Below are positions 27,455-37,356 of a stretch of DNA of 54,240 nt, in pieces. Under the pieces are notes generated by a model. That model was not told the origin of the DNA. It ran no database searches and worked only from the letters and a program-made list of their open reading frames with translations. Source of the stretch: Edaphobacter sp. (lineage in GTDB: Bacteria; Acidobacteriota; Terriglobia; Terriglobales; Acidobacteriaceae); assembly GCA_025462645.1 (NCBI GenBank), contig JAOAPB010000070.1, forward strand, positions 1 to 54,240, read 5' to 3'. The translations under genes and the position numbers were made by a program. How positions within the stretch are numbered: position 1 is the stretch's first letter; every line of letters starts with the position of its first letter.

Positions 27455-27487
27455 CTCGCAATGACTGCGACCATCTACAGTTGACCC

Positions 27488-28549
27488 ATGTACAACGCAA
27501 AAGCATTCTCCGCTGCCAGTGAGTCATCGCCGCTTGCATCCACTACGATCGTGCGGCGCGATCCAACCGAGAACGACGTGCAGATCGAGATTCTCTTCTG
27601 CGGCATCTGTCACTCCGATCTGCACCAGGTCCGCAACGAGTGGAGCGGCGCTATGCCCACTGTTTACCCTTGCGTCCCCGGCCACGAGATCGTCGGCCGT
27701 GTCACTAAAACCGGCTCGGCTGTAACCAAATTCAAGGTCGGCGACCTCGCCGCCGTTGGCTGCATGGTCGACTCCGACGGCGTCTGCCCCGAGTGCAAAC
27801 AGGGGTTCGAACAGTTCTGCCCCAATCTCACCCTCACTTACAACTTCCCCGACAAGCACACCGGAGGTGTCACCTACGGCGGCTACTCCGACAGCATCGT
27901 CGTCGATCAGAGATTCGTCCTCAAGGTCCCTGGCAATCTCGATCTCGCCGGGACTGCGCCTCTCCTCTGCGCTGGGATCACCACCTACTCGCCTATGCAC
28001 CACTGGGGCGTCACCAAGGGCAAGAAGGTCGGCATCGTAGGTCTCGGCGGACTTGGCCATATGGGCGTCAAATTCGCGCATGCCCTCGGGGCTCACGTCG
28101 TTCTCTTCACGACCTCACCTAACAAGAAGGAAGACGCACTCCGCCTCGGCGCCGACGAGGTTGTCATCTCCAGGAACGCCGACGAGATGGCGAAACACGC
28201 CGGCAGCTTCGACTTCATTCTCGACGCCGTCTCTGCCGAGCACGACATCAACGCCTATCTCAATCTCCTTCGCCGCGATGGTAATCTCTGCCTGGTAGGC
28301 GCACCCGAAAAGCCCTTGTCCGTCGCCGCCTTCAACCTCCTCTTCGGCCGCCGCAGCCTCTCCGGCTCGCCCATTGGCGGCATCGCCGAGACCCAGCAGA
28401 TGCTCGACTTCTGCGGCGCAAACAACATCACCGCGGACGTCGAAATCATCCCCATCCAGAAGGTCAATGAAGCCTACGACAGACTCTTGAAGGCTGACGT
28501 CAAATACCGCTTCGTCATCGACATGGCCTCTCTCAAGGGCACAGCATAA
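27488..28549 (+). CDS. Zinc-dependent NAD(P) alcohol dehydrogenase (YahK/cinnamyl type)
   Basis: This 353-aa medium-chain dehydrogenase has the catalytic-zinc site GICHSDLHQVRNEW and PGHEIVGRVTKTGSAV, and the structural-zinc loop with four Cys (CMVDSDGVCPECKQGFEQFC). The Rossmann motif VGIVGLGGLGHMGVKFAHAL follows. The sequence is of the NADPH-preferring aldehyde reductase subgroup (YahK, AdhC, cinnamyl alcohol dehydrogenase). It probably reduces aldehydes or oxidises primary alcohols in the cytoplasm. It is followed after seven bases by an AraC regulator in the same direction and preceded by direct repeats suited to that regulator. Confidence 0.93.
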   Translation: MYNAKAFSAASESSPLASTTIVRRDPTENDVQIEILFCGICHSDLHQVRNEWSGAMPTVYPCVPGHEIVGRVTKTGSAVTKFKVGDLAAVGCMVDSDGVCPECKQGFEQFCPNLTLTYNFPDKHTGGVTYGGYSDSIVVDQRFVLKVPGNLDLAGTAPLLCAGITTYSPMHHWGVTKGKKVGIVGLGGLGHMGVKFAHALGAHVVLFTTSPNKKEDALRLGADEVVISRNADEMAKHAGSFDFILDAVSAEHDINAYLNLLRRDGNLCLVGAPEKPLSVAAFNLLFGRRSLSGSPIGGIAETQQMLDFCGANNITADVEIIPIQKVNEAYDRLLKADVKYRFVIDMASLKGTA

Positions 28550-28556
28550 CCTTACG

Positions 28557-29564
28557 ATGAGTAAACACTTCCGAGTTCCCGGCCGCCTGTCTGCAAAGTT
28601 GAAGGAGTCGGGAATTCGTGTGTCCTCTGTGCTGCAGCATGCAGGTCTGCCGCCAGGACTCCTCGATCAACCTCGTATTCTCGTAACAACCGAAGAGCTC
28701 TTTGCCCTGTGGCGGGGAATCGGCCATGCCAGTCCTGATCCCGCCATAGGCCTCGAGCTGGGCTCAGAGACCAAGCCCGAGCACTTCGATCCCATCCGCC
28801 TCGCCGCTCTCTCCACTGGCAGCTTCGGCGAAGCGATGCGCCAGATGGCATGCTACAAACAACTCACCTGTCCCGAAGAGATCGTCCTCCAGGCCGACGA
28901 CGACGAGTGGAGCATTCAGTTTCGATGGCTCCTCGCCAACGACGTCGAGCCTCCACTCCTCACCGATCTCTGTTTCGCCTATGTCCTCTCCATCGCACGC
29001 CACGGCACCGGAACCCGCATGTCACCGGTGCGCCTCGAACTTGTGCGTTCGCGAGCATATGCAAAACAACTCGAGCGCCACTTCGGCTGCCCTATCCTCT
29101 TCGGAGGCGCTCGCAACGCCATCATCTTTCGTACTTCCGATGCCGCTTTGCCCTTTGTAACCGGCAACGCCGAGCTTCTGGCAATGCTCGCGCCGCAGCT
29201 CGATGAGGAGCTGAAGCAGCACAAAGGCCATGAGACCTTTCATGAGCGAGTCCGCGCTACGATCCAGAGAAAACTCACCGGCCACCGCCCCAGGATGCAG
29301 GACATCGCACGCGAACTGCACATCAGCTCCCGAACCTTGCAGCGCCGCCTGCAGAGCGCAGGCTACAGCTTCCAGCAGATCCTCGAGGAGGCCCGACACC
29401 AGCTCGCCCGCCACTATCTCACCAACTCACGGCTTGAGCTGAACGAGACCGCCTATCTCCTCGGATACGAAGATTCAAATTCCTTCGTCCGCGCCTTCCG
29501 CACCTGGGAGGGAGTTCCCCCGGCCCTCTGGCGCGGAGCACAGCAAGCAAAGGCTGCCTCGTAA
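28557..29564 (+). CDS. AraC family regulator with arabinose-binding-like sensor domain
   Basis: The 335-aa protein has an N-terminal domain of the OruR/ArgR-like type (VPGRLSAKLKESGIRVSSVL, ELFALWRGIGHASPDPAIGL). The C-terminal double helix-turn-helix reads MQDIARELHISSRTLQRRLQ, AGYSFQQILEEARHQLARHY and NETAYLLGYEDSNSFVRAFR. It is seven bases downstream of the alcohol dehydrogenase and likely controls it; the direct repeats upstream of that gene fit AraC-type sites. Inducer unknown. Confidence 0.9.
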   Translation: MSKHFRVPGRLSAKLKESGIRVSSVLQHAGLPPGLLDQPRILVTTEELFALWRGIGHASPDPAIGLELGSETKPEHFDPIRLAALSTGSFGEAMRQMACYKQLTCPEEIVLQADDDEWSIQFRWLLANDVEPPLLTDLCFAYVLSIARHGTGTRMSPVRLELVRSRAYAKQLERHFGCPILFGGARNAIIFRTSDAALPFVTGNAELLAMLAPQLDEELKQHKGHETFHERVRATIQRKLTGHRPRMQDIARELHISSRTLQRRLQSAGYSFQQILEEARHQLARHYLTNSRLELNETAYLLGYEDSNSFVRAFRTWEGVPPALWRGAQQAKAAS

Positions 29565-29619
29565 TCTCTTCGAAAAAACAAGCAGAGGGTGTCAGTATCC
29601 TTGGTGCAGGCGCTTATGA

Positions 29620-30621
29620 TCACTGGGATATCTGACTCAGGCGTAACAAGCATCGAAGACCGTTCAAGTAGGCGGACTCCTGTTTATCCTCGGTTAGTAT
29701 GTGGGCTGCCACCTCAAATTCTGCAATGTACGCCTGCCAGATCTCAGCCAGAGCCGATGGGCCAGCTATGAGTATGTGCTTAATCCGCTCCGGACGCCGA
29801 GTGCGCAGATGGTCGATCTCACTGCGAATGAATGCTCCATATAAAAACGAGAGCCTCTGTTCGCTGGTTCCCTGATTCTGTAGCTGCAGGAGCCGGATGC
29901 AGAATAGTGCGCGTGTCAGACCAGACTTGTCTGCTTCTTTGAAGCCTAGATTGACCCAGGATAAGTCGAACGCTTCTGGTCTGCCCTGCGAAAGCGAGCC
30001 GGCAATCAGGGTGTGGGTTTGAATCGCGTGAATCATCTCACCAGCCATGCTGGTTCTACTGCCTGCGATCCTTGTCTGCTCGTCGATCCATATCCACTTC
30101 CAGTGCGAACCTAGAGTGAGTAGGGCAGTGTCGCTTTGGAGCAAGCCATCGTCCAGAAGCCCGACACATAAAGTCTCTTCGCCGCGCATCAGGTCGACAT
30201 CCGATATCTTTTCGACTTGTGGCCGAAGCTCCCCTGTGCGGATACCAGGAACGAGGATCAGCGGGAGGTCGTCGCGACCTGCGAGGCGACAGACCCGCAG
30301 GCATTGGGCGAGTTGCACTGCATCTACGGGAGCTTCGATGTGATCGATCTCCAGGATGCCTTGGGGTGAGGTGATCATGCCTGCCCCCATGATGAAGGAG
30401 GGAGCTTGAGAGAGCCCGTACTCCCGGGCCTGCATCTCGGTTCGATCCAAAAGCTGGCCAAGGCGTTCTTCCAGCCACGCTTTGGATTCGCCTGCGGCCA
30501 CGTTGCGTGCCCCGAAGTCAGCAGCCTGATGCGCCCAGATCCTATTTCTCTCTACCAGCCAGACTCGCGTTCTGGTCGTTCCCATATCGACGCAGAAGAA
30601 GGGAATTTCCGTGCTAAACAT
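29620..30621 (-). CDS. dgoK: 2-dehydro-3-deoxygalactonokinase
   Basis: The 333-aa sugar kinase phosphorylates 2-keto-3-deoxygalactonate to the 6-phosphate in the De Ley-Doudoroff galactose/galactonate route. Family features are the phosphate-binding start FCVDMGTTRTRVWLVE, GAGMITSPQGILEIDHIEAP, VPGIRTG, DLMRGEETLCVGLL and GSHWKWIWIDEQTRIAGSRT. Its ATG overlaps the 3' end of the aldolase gene by eight bases, so the two are co-translated. The C-terminal region is slightly divergent but complete. No galactonate dehydratase gene lies in the window. Confidence 0.9.
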   Translation of the reverse strand: MFSTEIPFFCVDMGTTRTRVWLVERNRIWAHQAADFGARNVAAGESKAWLEERLGQLLDRTEMQAREYGLSQAPSFIMGAGMITSPQGILEIDHIEAPVDAVQLAQCLRVCRLAGRDDLPLILVPGIRTGELRPQVEKISDVDLMRGEETLCVGLLDDGLLQSDTALLTLGSHWKWIWIDEQTRIAGSRTSMAGEMIHAIQTHTLIAGSLSQGRPEAFDLSWVNLGFKEADKSGLTRALFCIRLLQLQNQGTSEQRLSFLYGAFIRSEIDHLRTRRPERIKHILIAGPSALAEIWQAYIAEFEVAAHILTEDKQESAYLNGLRCLLRLSQISQ

Positions 30622-31261
30622 GAATTTGTGCGCCTCCGGCCTTGACGAAGCTGCGTGCTTTATCTGTGAGCTGTTGCGGATTGAGATGATTCAGCTCCTG
30701 ACAGCCTACAAGTTCGGAGCCGATACCGACAGCCCATGCTCCCGCGGCTTGGTATTCAGCTAAATTCTGCACATGGATCCCTCCCGTCGGGATGAGTCGA
30801 ATCCCGGGAAGGGGACCCTGGAGGGCGCGGATGTAGGGAGCGCCCAGAGAGACAGCCGGAAAGACCTTTACGGCGTCAGCCCCGTAGCGGTCGGCCAGAA
30901 CGATTTCGGTGGGAGTGTAGGCGCCGGGGAAGGAAGCCAGCTCCAGGTTGCGAGTCAGTTCGATGACAGGAGGATCGATATTGGGAGAGACGATGAAGGA
31001 CGCGCCACAGTCAGCCACTCTTCGCAGCTCTTCAACGGTAAGGACTGTGCCTGCGCCGATCGCGATGCGGTCGCCAAGATGCGATGCAAGCTTGCGAATC
31101 GCTGCATCGTAGCCGGGAGTGACGATGGATATCTCCAGAGCTGCGATCCCGCCTTCCACCAGAGCTTCGGCAATCTCTAACTCCTTCCCGTGCATTTCAC
31201 CGCGAACAATCGCAATGACGCGCGTTCGCTGAATATGTTCGAGAACTTCCTGTCGAGTCAT
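30614..31261 (-). CDS. KDPG/KDPGal aldolase
   Basis: The 215-aa class I aldolase cleaves 2-keto-3-deoxy-6-phospho-sugar acids to pyruvate and glyceraldehyde 3-phosphate. It shows the family's IAIVRGEM start, the catalytic Glu region ALVEGGIAALEIS, IAIGAGTVLTVEELRRVADC, FPGAYTPTEIVLADRYGADA and the Schiff-base Lys in AVKVFPA. The ATG at 31261 (GGAG nine bases upstream) is preferred over an in-frame extension to 31330. Coupling to dgoK indicates that the substrate is the galactose-derived isomer (dgoA role), although the fold alone does not separate it from eda. Confidence 0.88.
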   Translation of the reverse strand: MTRQEVLEHIQRTRVIAIVRGEMHGKELEIAEALVEGGIAALEISIVTPGYDAAIRKLASHLGDRIAIGAGTVLTVEELRRVADCGASFIVSPNIDPPVIELTRNLELASFPGAYTPTEIVLADRYGADAVKVFPAVSLGAPYIRALQGPLPGIRLIPTGGIHVQNLAEYQAAGAWAVGIGSELVGCQELNHLNPQQLTDKARSFVKAGGAQIHV

Positions 31262-31500
31262 GCAGATTTTCTCCAGATCGCGGGGATAGGCAACGGCCTC
31301 TATCGAAGGGCAGTGGGATAGTAAGAGCATGAAGCCGGAATATTTAAAAATATCACAATGCGTTCTGCTATAGCCTTCCGTGACTCAAGTCTCGAGAACG
31401 AGCTTGGAGAACCGGATGCAGGCGGTTGTTGAAAGCTCAACTTGACCGAACTCGTGTATCGTCTCAGATGGTTGTCCAATCGAGTTAATTTGAGGGTCCA

Positions 31501-33774
31501 TTGAAGGCTATAAAGCACACGATCTCCTGTAGCTGGATAACGCTGCAAAGGCAGACCACTCAGATTGTTCTCGTTTTGTTTGTGCTATTCGGCACCCTGG
31601 TCGCCAAAGCACAAAAAGATGCTGTCGACTGGGTCAATCTGTACATCGGAACGGGCAATGGGCCGATTGGATATGGCGGCACCATGCCTTTCGTGACTCC
31701 TCCCTTCGGTATGACCAATTGGACAGCCCAGACCCGTCAGAACAAACTTTCCGTCGTCTCCTACCACTACGCGGACACGACCATATCGGGCTTCATGGGG
31801 ACGCATCAGCCGGCAATCTGGATGGGCGACTACGGCTACGTGACGTTGATGCCTGAGATTGGTGAACTTAAGACAAATCCAGAGGACCGCAAATTAGCCT
31901 TTACCCACGCCGATGAGATCGCGCGGCCAGACTACTATTCCGTTTGGATGAACGCGGGAGGACAGCGCAGAATCCGTACGGAGATGACAGCAACCGAGCG
32001 GTGCGCTTATCTCCGGTTTACCTTTCCTGCGAATGATTCCTCCAGCGTCATCGTGGAGGCCTCGCGGCCTGGGGTAGCCGGGTTCGCCCACGTCGATTCC
32101 GCCGCGCGAGAGATTACCGGCTACAACCCCGACCGCACGGACGCCGGTCTGGGCCCTCTGAAGCTGCCGAACTTCAAAGGCTATTTCGTTGTACAGTTTC
32201 GCAAAGCGTTTAGCGACTCCGGTGTGTATGGCGCGATGATGCAGCAAGCAGGTGTTGCAACCGGCGCCTATGCAAAGTTTAAAACCACCGAGGGCGAGAT
32301 CGTCGAAGCACGCGTGGGTACGTCGTTCATCAGCGTGGAGCAGGCCCGCGAGAACCTCAAGGCCGAGATGCCTGCGTGGGACTTCGATGCCGTACAGCGA
32401 GAACTTCGTGCCACCTGGAATGAGAAGCTGGGACGAATCGCAGTCGAAGGAGCTACAGACGATCAGCGCCGCATCGTCTACACGGCGCTCTATCACGCGC
32501 TGCTCTACCCGCGCATCTTCTCCGAACATGGCCGCTACTACAGCGCCTTCGACGACACGGTGCATCAGGGAGTCTCCTACACGGCTTACTCCATCTGGGA
32601 TACGTTTCGCGCCGAGCACAGCCTGCTTAGTCTGATGGCTCCGGAGCGAGTCGACGGCATGATTGGAGCGCTCCTGCAGAACTACCAGGAGGGAGGATGG
32701 ATGCCGAAGTGGCCCAATCCCTCCTATACGAACATCATGATCGGCACGCATGCGGACTCGCTCGTCGCGGAGGCGATCAACAAGCACTTTCGCGGTTTTG
32801 ACTACAAGCTGGCCTGGGATGCCGTCTACAAAGATGCGATGACACCGCCCGACGGTGATACGACACGCCGCTGGGCCGACCGTGAGCCGCACACTCCCTA
32901 CGAAGCTCGTGGGGGACTCACCTATCTGAAGAAACTTGGTTACATTCCTGTCGATAAGACAGCGGAGGCGGCGTCGAGAACGTTGGAAGACTCCTACGAC
33001 GACTGGTGCGTAGCCGAGGTAGCGAAGGCTCTGGGCAAGACGGACGAGTACAACTTCTTTCGCAATCGATCTCTCAACTACCAACACCTGTTCAATAAGG
33101 CGACGGGCTTTATGCAGGGCAAGAACGCGGATGGATCCTGGGCCGATCCAAACGATGGATGGACTGAGGGAAATACCTGGGTCTATACGTGGGCGGTGAT
33201 GCATGACATTCCCGGCCTGATGCAGTTGATGGGAGGAAGAGAGAACTACAACGCGAAGCTCGATGAGCACTTCAGGGGAGGACACAACGTCCATGGCAAC
33301 GAGCCAAGTCATCACTACGGATACCTGTACGACTACAGCGGGCAGCCGTGGAAGACGCAGGCAAAAGTAAGAGAGATTGCCGCTGCCGAGTATGCGAATC
33401 TTCCGTCCGGTATCGATGGAGACGACGACTGCGGCCAGATGTCGGCCTGGTATCTCTTTACCGCGCTTGGCTTCTATCCGGTGAATCCTGCATCAGGTGA
33501 TTACATGATCGGCAGTCCGCTCTTCACGAAGATGACGCTGCGGCTGGCGAACGGAAACCTCTTTACCGTCTCGGCGGAGAACAACTCCGCGAAGAACGTT
33601 TATATCCAATCGGCAACGTTGAACGGCAAGCCGCTCACCATTCCAGTCATACGCTATGACGACATCGTGGCTGGAGCCTCGCTGAAGCTTGTCATGGGCC
33701 CAGCTCCCTCCCGATGGGCTGCGGACTGGAACCCCGCTCCCTTGAAGACTTCAGCGCAAGTCTCCCAAAAATAG
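31501..33774 (+). CDS. GH92 family alpha-mannosidase
   Basis: The 757-aa exported enzyme has an N-terminal signal/anchor (QIVLVLFVLFGTLVAKAQ) and the GH92 core: VNLYIGTGNGPIGYGGTMPF, TPPFGMTNWT, SYTAYSIWDTFRAEHSLLSL, MPKWPNPSYTNIMIGTHADS, the acid region GNEPSHHYGYLYDY, and GDDDCGQMSAWYLFTALGFY. GH92 enzymes are calcium-dependent exo-alpha-mannosidases. The start is a TTG at 31501 with GAGGG five bases upstream; no ATG precedes the signal sequence. It is divergent from the aldolase-kinase pair, suggesting a glycan-scavenging locus, though the linkage is inferred. Confidence 0.92.
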   Translation: MKAIKHTISCSWITLQRQTTQIVLVLFVLFGTLVAKAQKDAVDWVNLYIGTGNGPIGYGGTMPFVTPPFGMTNWTAQTRQNKLSVVSYHYADTTISGFMGTHQPAIWMGDYGYVTLMPEIGELKTNPEDRKLAFTHADEIARPDYYSVWMNAGGQRRIRTEMTATERCAYLRFTFPANDSSSVIVEASRPGVAGFAHVDSAAREITGYNPDRTDAGLGPLKLPNFKGYFVVQFRKAFSDSGVYGAMMQQAGVATGAYAKFKTTEGEIVEARVGTSFISVEQARENLKAEMPAWDFDAVQRELRATWNEKLGRIAVEGATDDQRRIVYTALYHALLYPRIFSEHGRYYSAFDDTVHQGVSYTAYSIWDTFRAEHSLLSLMAPERVDGMIGALLQNYQEGGWMPKWPNPSYTNIMIGTHADSLVAEAINKHFRGFDYKLAWDAVYKDAMTPPDGDTTRRWADREPHTPYEARGGLTYLKKLGYIPVDKTAEAASRTLEDSYDDWCVAEVAKALGKTDEYNFFRNRSLNYQHLFNKATGFMQGKNADGSWADPNDGWTEGNTWVYTWAVMHDIPGLMQLMGGRENYNAKLDEHFRGGHNVHGNEPSHHYGYLYDYSGQPWKTQAKVREIAAAEYANLPSGIDGDDDCGQMSAWYLFTALGFYPVNPASGDYMIGSPLFTKMTLRLANGNLFTVSAENNSAKNVYIQSATLNGKPLTIPVIRYDDIVAGASLKLVMGPAPSRWAADWNPAPLKTSAQVSQK

Positions 33775-33804
33775 GTCTGCTAACACTCCTTAGTCCAGCG
33801 CGAA

Positions 33805-34494
33805 TCACCTGGCCATCTCAATAACCTCGGCACCCTTAGCAACCAGTGCCAGATCGGCCATGTCGAGGAACAGTCCGTGCTCGACGACGCCAACGATCTG
33901 CCGGATCGATGCCGCAAGCCTCTGCGGGTCATCGATTGCACCACACTCACAGTCCAGAATCAGATTTCCCTCATCCGTAACGAACTCCGAGCCACTCCCG
34001 AGTCGCCTGACCTTGGGACGAATACCCATGTCCAGCAACTTCTTCGCTACAAGGGGAGCCGCCATCGTAATTACTTCGACAGGCAAAGGAAACTTCCCGA
34101 GCTTACTGACAACCTTGCTGGAGTCGGCCACGACGATGAACCGTTTCGAGGCGCTCGCAACGATCTTCTCGCGCAGCAAGGCACCGCCTCCGCCCTTTAT
34201 GAGCGAGAGACCGGGAGCGATCTCATCCGCGCCGTCGATCGTCACGTCGATCTCGGAACACGTGCTGAAGTCGATGATCGGAATCGAAAGGGAAGCAGCG
34301 AGCTCTTCACTGGCTCGCGAGGATGCAATGCCACGGATGTTAAGGCCGCTTTGTACCCTCTTGCCTAATAGCTGGATGAAGTGCGTTGCCGTCGAACCCG
34401 AACCAAGTCCTACGACCATACCATCCTCGATGAACTCCAGGCTCCTTCGAGCGGCGAGTATCTTTGCGTCGTCTGTAGTTGGCATAAGGAGCAT
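33805..34494 (-). CDS. rpiA: Ribose-5-phosphate isomerase A
   Basis: The 229-aa enzyme interconverts ribose 5-phosphate and ribulose 5-phosphate in the pentose-phosphate pathway. Diagnostic motifs are VVGLGSGSTATHFIQLLG, GIASSRASEEL, DVTIDGADEIAPGLSLIKGG, GGALLREKIVA and the C-terminal GVVEHGLFLDMAD. Starts at 34494 and 34485 are both possible and both give a normal-length protein; the open frame to 34659 is a poor match to the family. It is convergent with the GH92 gene, with about 30 bases between the two stops. Confidence 0.95.
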   Translation of the reverse strand: MLLMPTTDDAKILAARRSLEFIEDGMVVGLGSGSTATHFIQLLGKRVQSGLNIRGIASSRASEELAASLSIPIIDFSTCSEIDVTIDGADEIAPGLSLIKGGGGALLREKIVASASKRFIVVADSSKVVSKLGKFPLPVEVITMAAPLVAKKLLDMGIRPKVRRLGSGSEFVTDEGNLILDCECGAIDDPQRLAASIRQIVGVVEHGLFLDMADLALVAKGAEVIEMAR

Positions 34495-34766
34495 CTTAGA
34501 ACAGAAGTTTATTTGAGCGTGAAAGCGTGAACATGTTACTCGAGGATTAGATGGGTCCTCCCCTCCTAAAGGAGCTGGATAGAGTCTCTTCGTCCCACTG
34601 AACTTGTTGCGGCACGCCGCAGCTGGGTATACCATGCGTTCACCTTTGTAGCGGCACATAACACGGAGAAGAGACCCACGTAGACGGCGGCGAATGGCTC
34701 GGCTCCAGCTCCCTCGGGAAAGATTCGCTCAACTCACCATATTCAACCTATATAGGAGAAAGAAAG

Positions 34767-35459
34767 ATGAAACGAATCACTGTCTTGTCGATGAGTCTCT
34801 TACTTGCATTACCTGCACTTGCGCAGCAAAAAGAACAAACTCGGATCAAAGAGTCAGCCCAGGTGTTGAGGGATATCGTCGGCATGCCCGACAAGGGTAT
34901 TCCGCATGACCTGCTCGACAAAGCGGAGTGCGTCGTCGTGTTCCCGTCAGTCAAGAAGGCAGCCTTTGTGGTTGGCGGCAGCTACGGACGTGGAATCATC
35001 ACCTGCCGTAAGAGCCCGAACTTCAATGGCCCCTGGAGCGCTCCTGCGATGTTCGCGCTCGAAGGCGCCAGCTTCGGGCTCCAGATCGGCGGACAGGCGA
35101 CCGACTTCGTTCTGCTTGTCATGAACGAGCAAGGTGCCAAATCCGTCATGTCGAGCAAAGTGAAGCTCGGCGCCGATGCGTCCATCGCGGCGGGCCCGGT
35201 AGGCCGTGCTACCAGTGCAGAGACCGACATCGTTATGAAGGCGCAGATTCTGTCCTGGTCTCGTTCTCGTGGAGTCTTCGCGGGCATCTCGCTCGCAGGA
35301 TCGACCATGCGATCGGATAACGATGGAAACAAGAGCCTGTACGGGAAAGACCTGACCGCGACCGATATCGTGATCGATGGCAAGGTGCCTCCTCCACCGG
35401 CCGCAAGGCCCTTACTCGCTCTCCTTAATAAGACTTCACCAAAACACATTAACAAATAA
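34767..35459 (+). CDS. Secreted SYLF (Ysc84-like) lipid-binding protein
   Basis: The 230-aa protein starts with a signal peptide (MKRITVLSMSLLLALPALA) and contains a full SYLF domain: IPHDLLDKAECVVVFPSVKK, AAFVVGGSYGRGIITCRK, GPWSAPAMFALEGASFGLQI and VLLVMNEQGAKSVMSSKVKL, ending SRSRGVFAGISLAGSTMR. SYLF domains bind phosphoinositides in eukaryotes and probably lipids in bacterial periplasm. TAGGAGAAAG upstream is a strong ribosome-binding site. Single gene; no functional partner is evident. Confidence 0.93.
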   Translation: MKRITVLSMSLLLALPALAQQKEQTRIKESAQVLRDIVGMPDKGIPHDLLDKAECVVVFPSVKKAAFVVGGSYGRGIITCRKSPNFNGPWSAPAMFALEGASFGLQIGGQATDFVLLVMNEQGAKSVMSSKVKLGADASIAAGPVGRATSAETDIVMKAQILSWSRSRGVFAGISLAGSTMRSDNDGNKSLYGKDLTATDIVIDGKVPPPPAARPLLALLNKTSPKHINK

Positions 35460-35815
35460 TTCTCTACATCAGATCGACGGCGCCGAATCGACGAAGAGCA
35501 GATATCCGCTTCCTCATCGAAATCGGCGCCGTCTCCCTCTTCCGGATGACCGAATATAATCCCGGCAGTATCCGGGCCTCGTCGACGAACAATCGCAACA
35601 AATCCTGACGTGCATCAAGATGGCTTCTGCTCTGAGCCATCCGGCCAGGTTGACGACCCCGATGGCCGCCTCTTGAACGACTACTTCCGCACCCTGCTAA
35701 GTTGAGCTTTTGCCCTATATAGGATTCGCACCTTGGTCCCGGTGACAGTCGTCGCAGCTATGGACTACAATCTCCGCCGTCGTGAACGAACCGACTGTGA
35801 GGGAGCAGACTTTCT
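35460..35815. other. Intergenic region with a long GC-rich inverted repeat
   Basis: A perfect 11-bp repeat, GACGGCGCCGA at 35476-35486 and TCGGCGCCGTC at 35523-35533, flanks 36 bases that can themselves pair partly (GAAGAGC with GCTTCC). It begins 17 bases after the SYLF stop, so a terminator or 3' stabilising structure is likely. No gene is supported in the remaining 280 bases, which should contain the promoter of the aldehyde dehydrogenase. Confidence 0.5.
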
Positions 35816-37345
35816 ATGGCAACGATGACAGCGCTTCAACCCGGAGCCTATGGGTTTCCTGTATCAATCCGTGCGAAGTACAACAACTACATTGGCGGTG
35901 AGTGGGTCGCTCCGGCGTCCGGCGCCTACTTCGAGAATGTCACCCCCATCACCGGCCAGACGCTGTGTGAAATCCCCCGCTCCAACGCAGCAGATGTAGA
36001 CCGCGCCCTCGATGCAGCCCACGCAGCGAAGGCGGCATGGGGAAAGACCTCCACCACCGAACGCGGAAAGATGCTCGAGAAGATCGCGCAACGCATCGAG
36101 GACAACCTCGAGATGCTGGCGACGGTCGAGACCTGGGACAACGGCAAGCCCATTCGCGAGACGATGGCCGCCGACCTTCCTCTGGCTGCCGATCACTTCC
36201 GCTACTTCGCCGGAGTCATTCGCGCGCAGGAGGGCTCCATCTGCGAGATCGACGCAACCACGGTGGCCTATCACTACCATGAGCCCCTCGGCGTCGTCGG
36301 GCTCATCATCCCGTGGAACTTCCCCATCCTGATGGCGACATGGAAGCTCGCACCGGCGCTGGCGGCGGGCAACACCGTCGTCCTCAAACCCGCCGAACAA
36401 ACCCCGATGTCCATCCTCGTTTTGATGGAGCTGATCCAGGACATCCTTCCCCCAGGCGTCTTGAACATCGTCAACGGCTTCGGCCTCGAAGCAGGGAAGC
36501 CCCTCGCCTCCAGCCCGCGCATCAACAAGATCGCGTTCACAGGAGAGACGACCACCGGCCGCCTGGTCATGCAGTACGCCTCCCAGAACATCATCCCGGT
36601 AACGCTGGAGCTGGGCGGCAAGTCCCCCAACATCTTCTTCCAGGATGTAGCCAGCGCCGACGATGCCTTCTTCGACAAGGCGCTCGAAGGCTTCACCATG
36701 TTTGCCTTGAACCAGGGCGAGGTTTGCACTTGTCCATCACGCGCACTGATTCAGGACACGCTCTACGAGCAGTTTATGGAGCGTGCCCTGAAGCGCGTGA
36801 AGGCTATCAAGCAGGGAAATCCTCTGGATAAGACAACGATGATCGGCGCGCAGGCCTCCAGCGAGCAGATGGAGAAGATCCTCTCCTACTTCGACATCGG
36901 CAAGCAGGAGGGCGCAGAGGTATTGGTCGGGGGCAAGCGCGCTGCACAAACAGGCGATCTGGCCGAGGGCTTCTACATCGAGCCCACCGTCTTCAAGGGC
37001 CACAACAAGATGCGCATCTTCCAGGAGGAGATCTTCGGCCCCGTCGTCTCGGTCACGACCTTCCACGACGAGGACGAAGCCCTCGCCCTGGCCAACGACA
37101 CGCTCTACGGCCTCGGAGCCGGAGTCTGGACCCGCGACATGAATCGCGCCTACCACTTCGGCCGCGAGATTCAGGCCGGCCGCGTCTGGACCAACTGCTA
37201 CCACCTCTATCCCGCACACGCGGCCTTCGGCGGATACAAGCAGTCCGGCATCGGCCGCGAAAACCACAAGATGATCCTCGACCACTACCAGCAGACGAAG
37301 AATCAGCTGGTCAGCTACAGCCCGAACGCGATGGGTTTCTTCTAG
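35816..37345 (+). CDS. NAD-dependent aldehyde dehydrogenase (ExaC/AcoD type)
   Basis: The 509-aa enzyme oxidises short aldehydes, probably acetaldehyde, to acids. It has the ALDH motifs [60 protein letters not shown] with the general-base Glu, the catalytic Cys in [16 protein letters not shown], and [20 protein letters not shown]. The very high similarity of wording to ExaC/AldB, and the following DUF779 gene only 11 bases away, define this subgroup. The pair recurs across bacteria as a unit for ethanol or acetoin catabolism. Confidence 0.95.
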   Translation: MATMTALQPGAYGFPVSIRAKYNNYIGGEWVAPASGAYFENVTPITGQTLCEIPRSNAADVDRALDAAHAAKAAWGKTSTTERGKMLEKIAQRIEDNLEMLATVETWDNGKPIRETMAADLPLAADHFRYFAGVIRAQEGSICEIDATTVAYHYHEPLGVVGLIIPWNFPILMATWKLAPALAAGNTVVLKPAEQTPMSILVLMELIQDILPPGVLNIVNGFGLEAGKPLASSPRINKIAFTGETTTGRLVMQYASQNIIPVTLELGGKSPNIFFQDVASADDAFFDKALEGFTMFALNQGEVCTCPSRALIQDTLYEQFMERALKRVKAIKQGNPLDKTTMIGAQASSEQMEKILSYFDIGKQEGAEVLVGGKRAAQTGDLAEGFYIEPTVFKGHNKMRIFQEEIFGPVVSVTTFHDEDEALALANDTLYGLGAGVWTRDMNRAYHFGREIQAGRVWTNCYHLYPAHAAFGGYKQSGIGRENHKMILDHYQQTKNQLVSYSPNAMGFF

Positions 37346-37356
37346 AGAGGGTGTCG

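Noticed and set aside
27181..27464. Short plus-strand frames of 84 and 91 codons after tRNA-Val
   Set aside because: They include the terminator-like hairpin, start without ribosome-binding sites and show no domain.
31894..33315. A 473-codon minus-strand frame antisense to GH92
   Set aside because: The opposite strand encodes an unmistakable GH92 enzyme; the antisense frame has no domain and no start signal.
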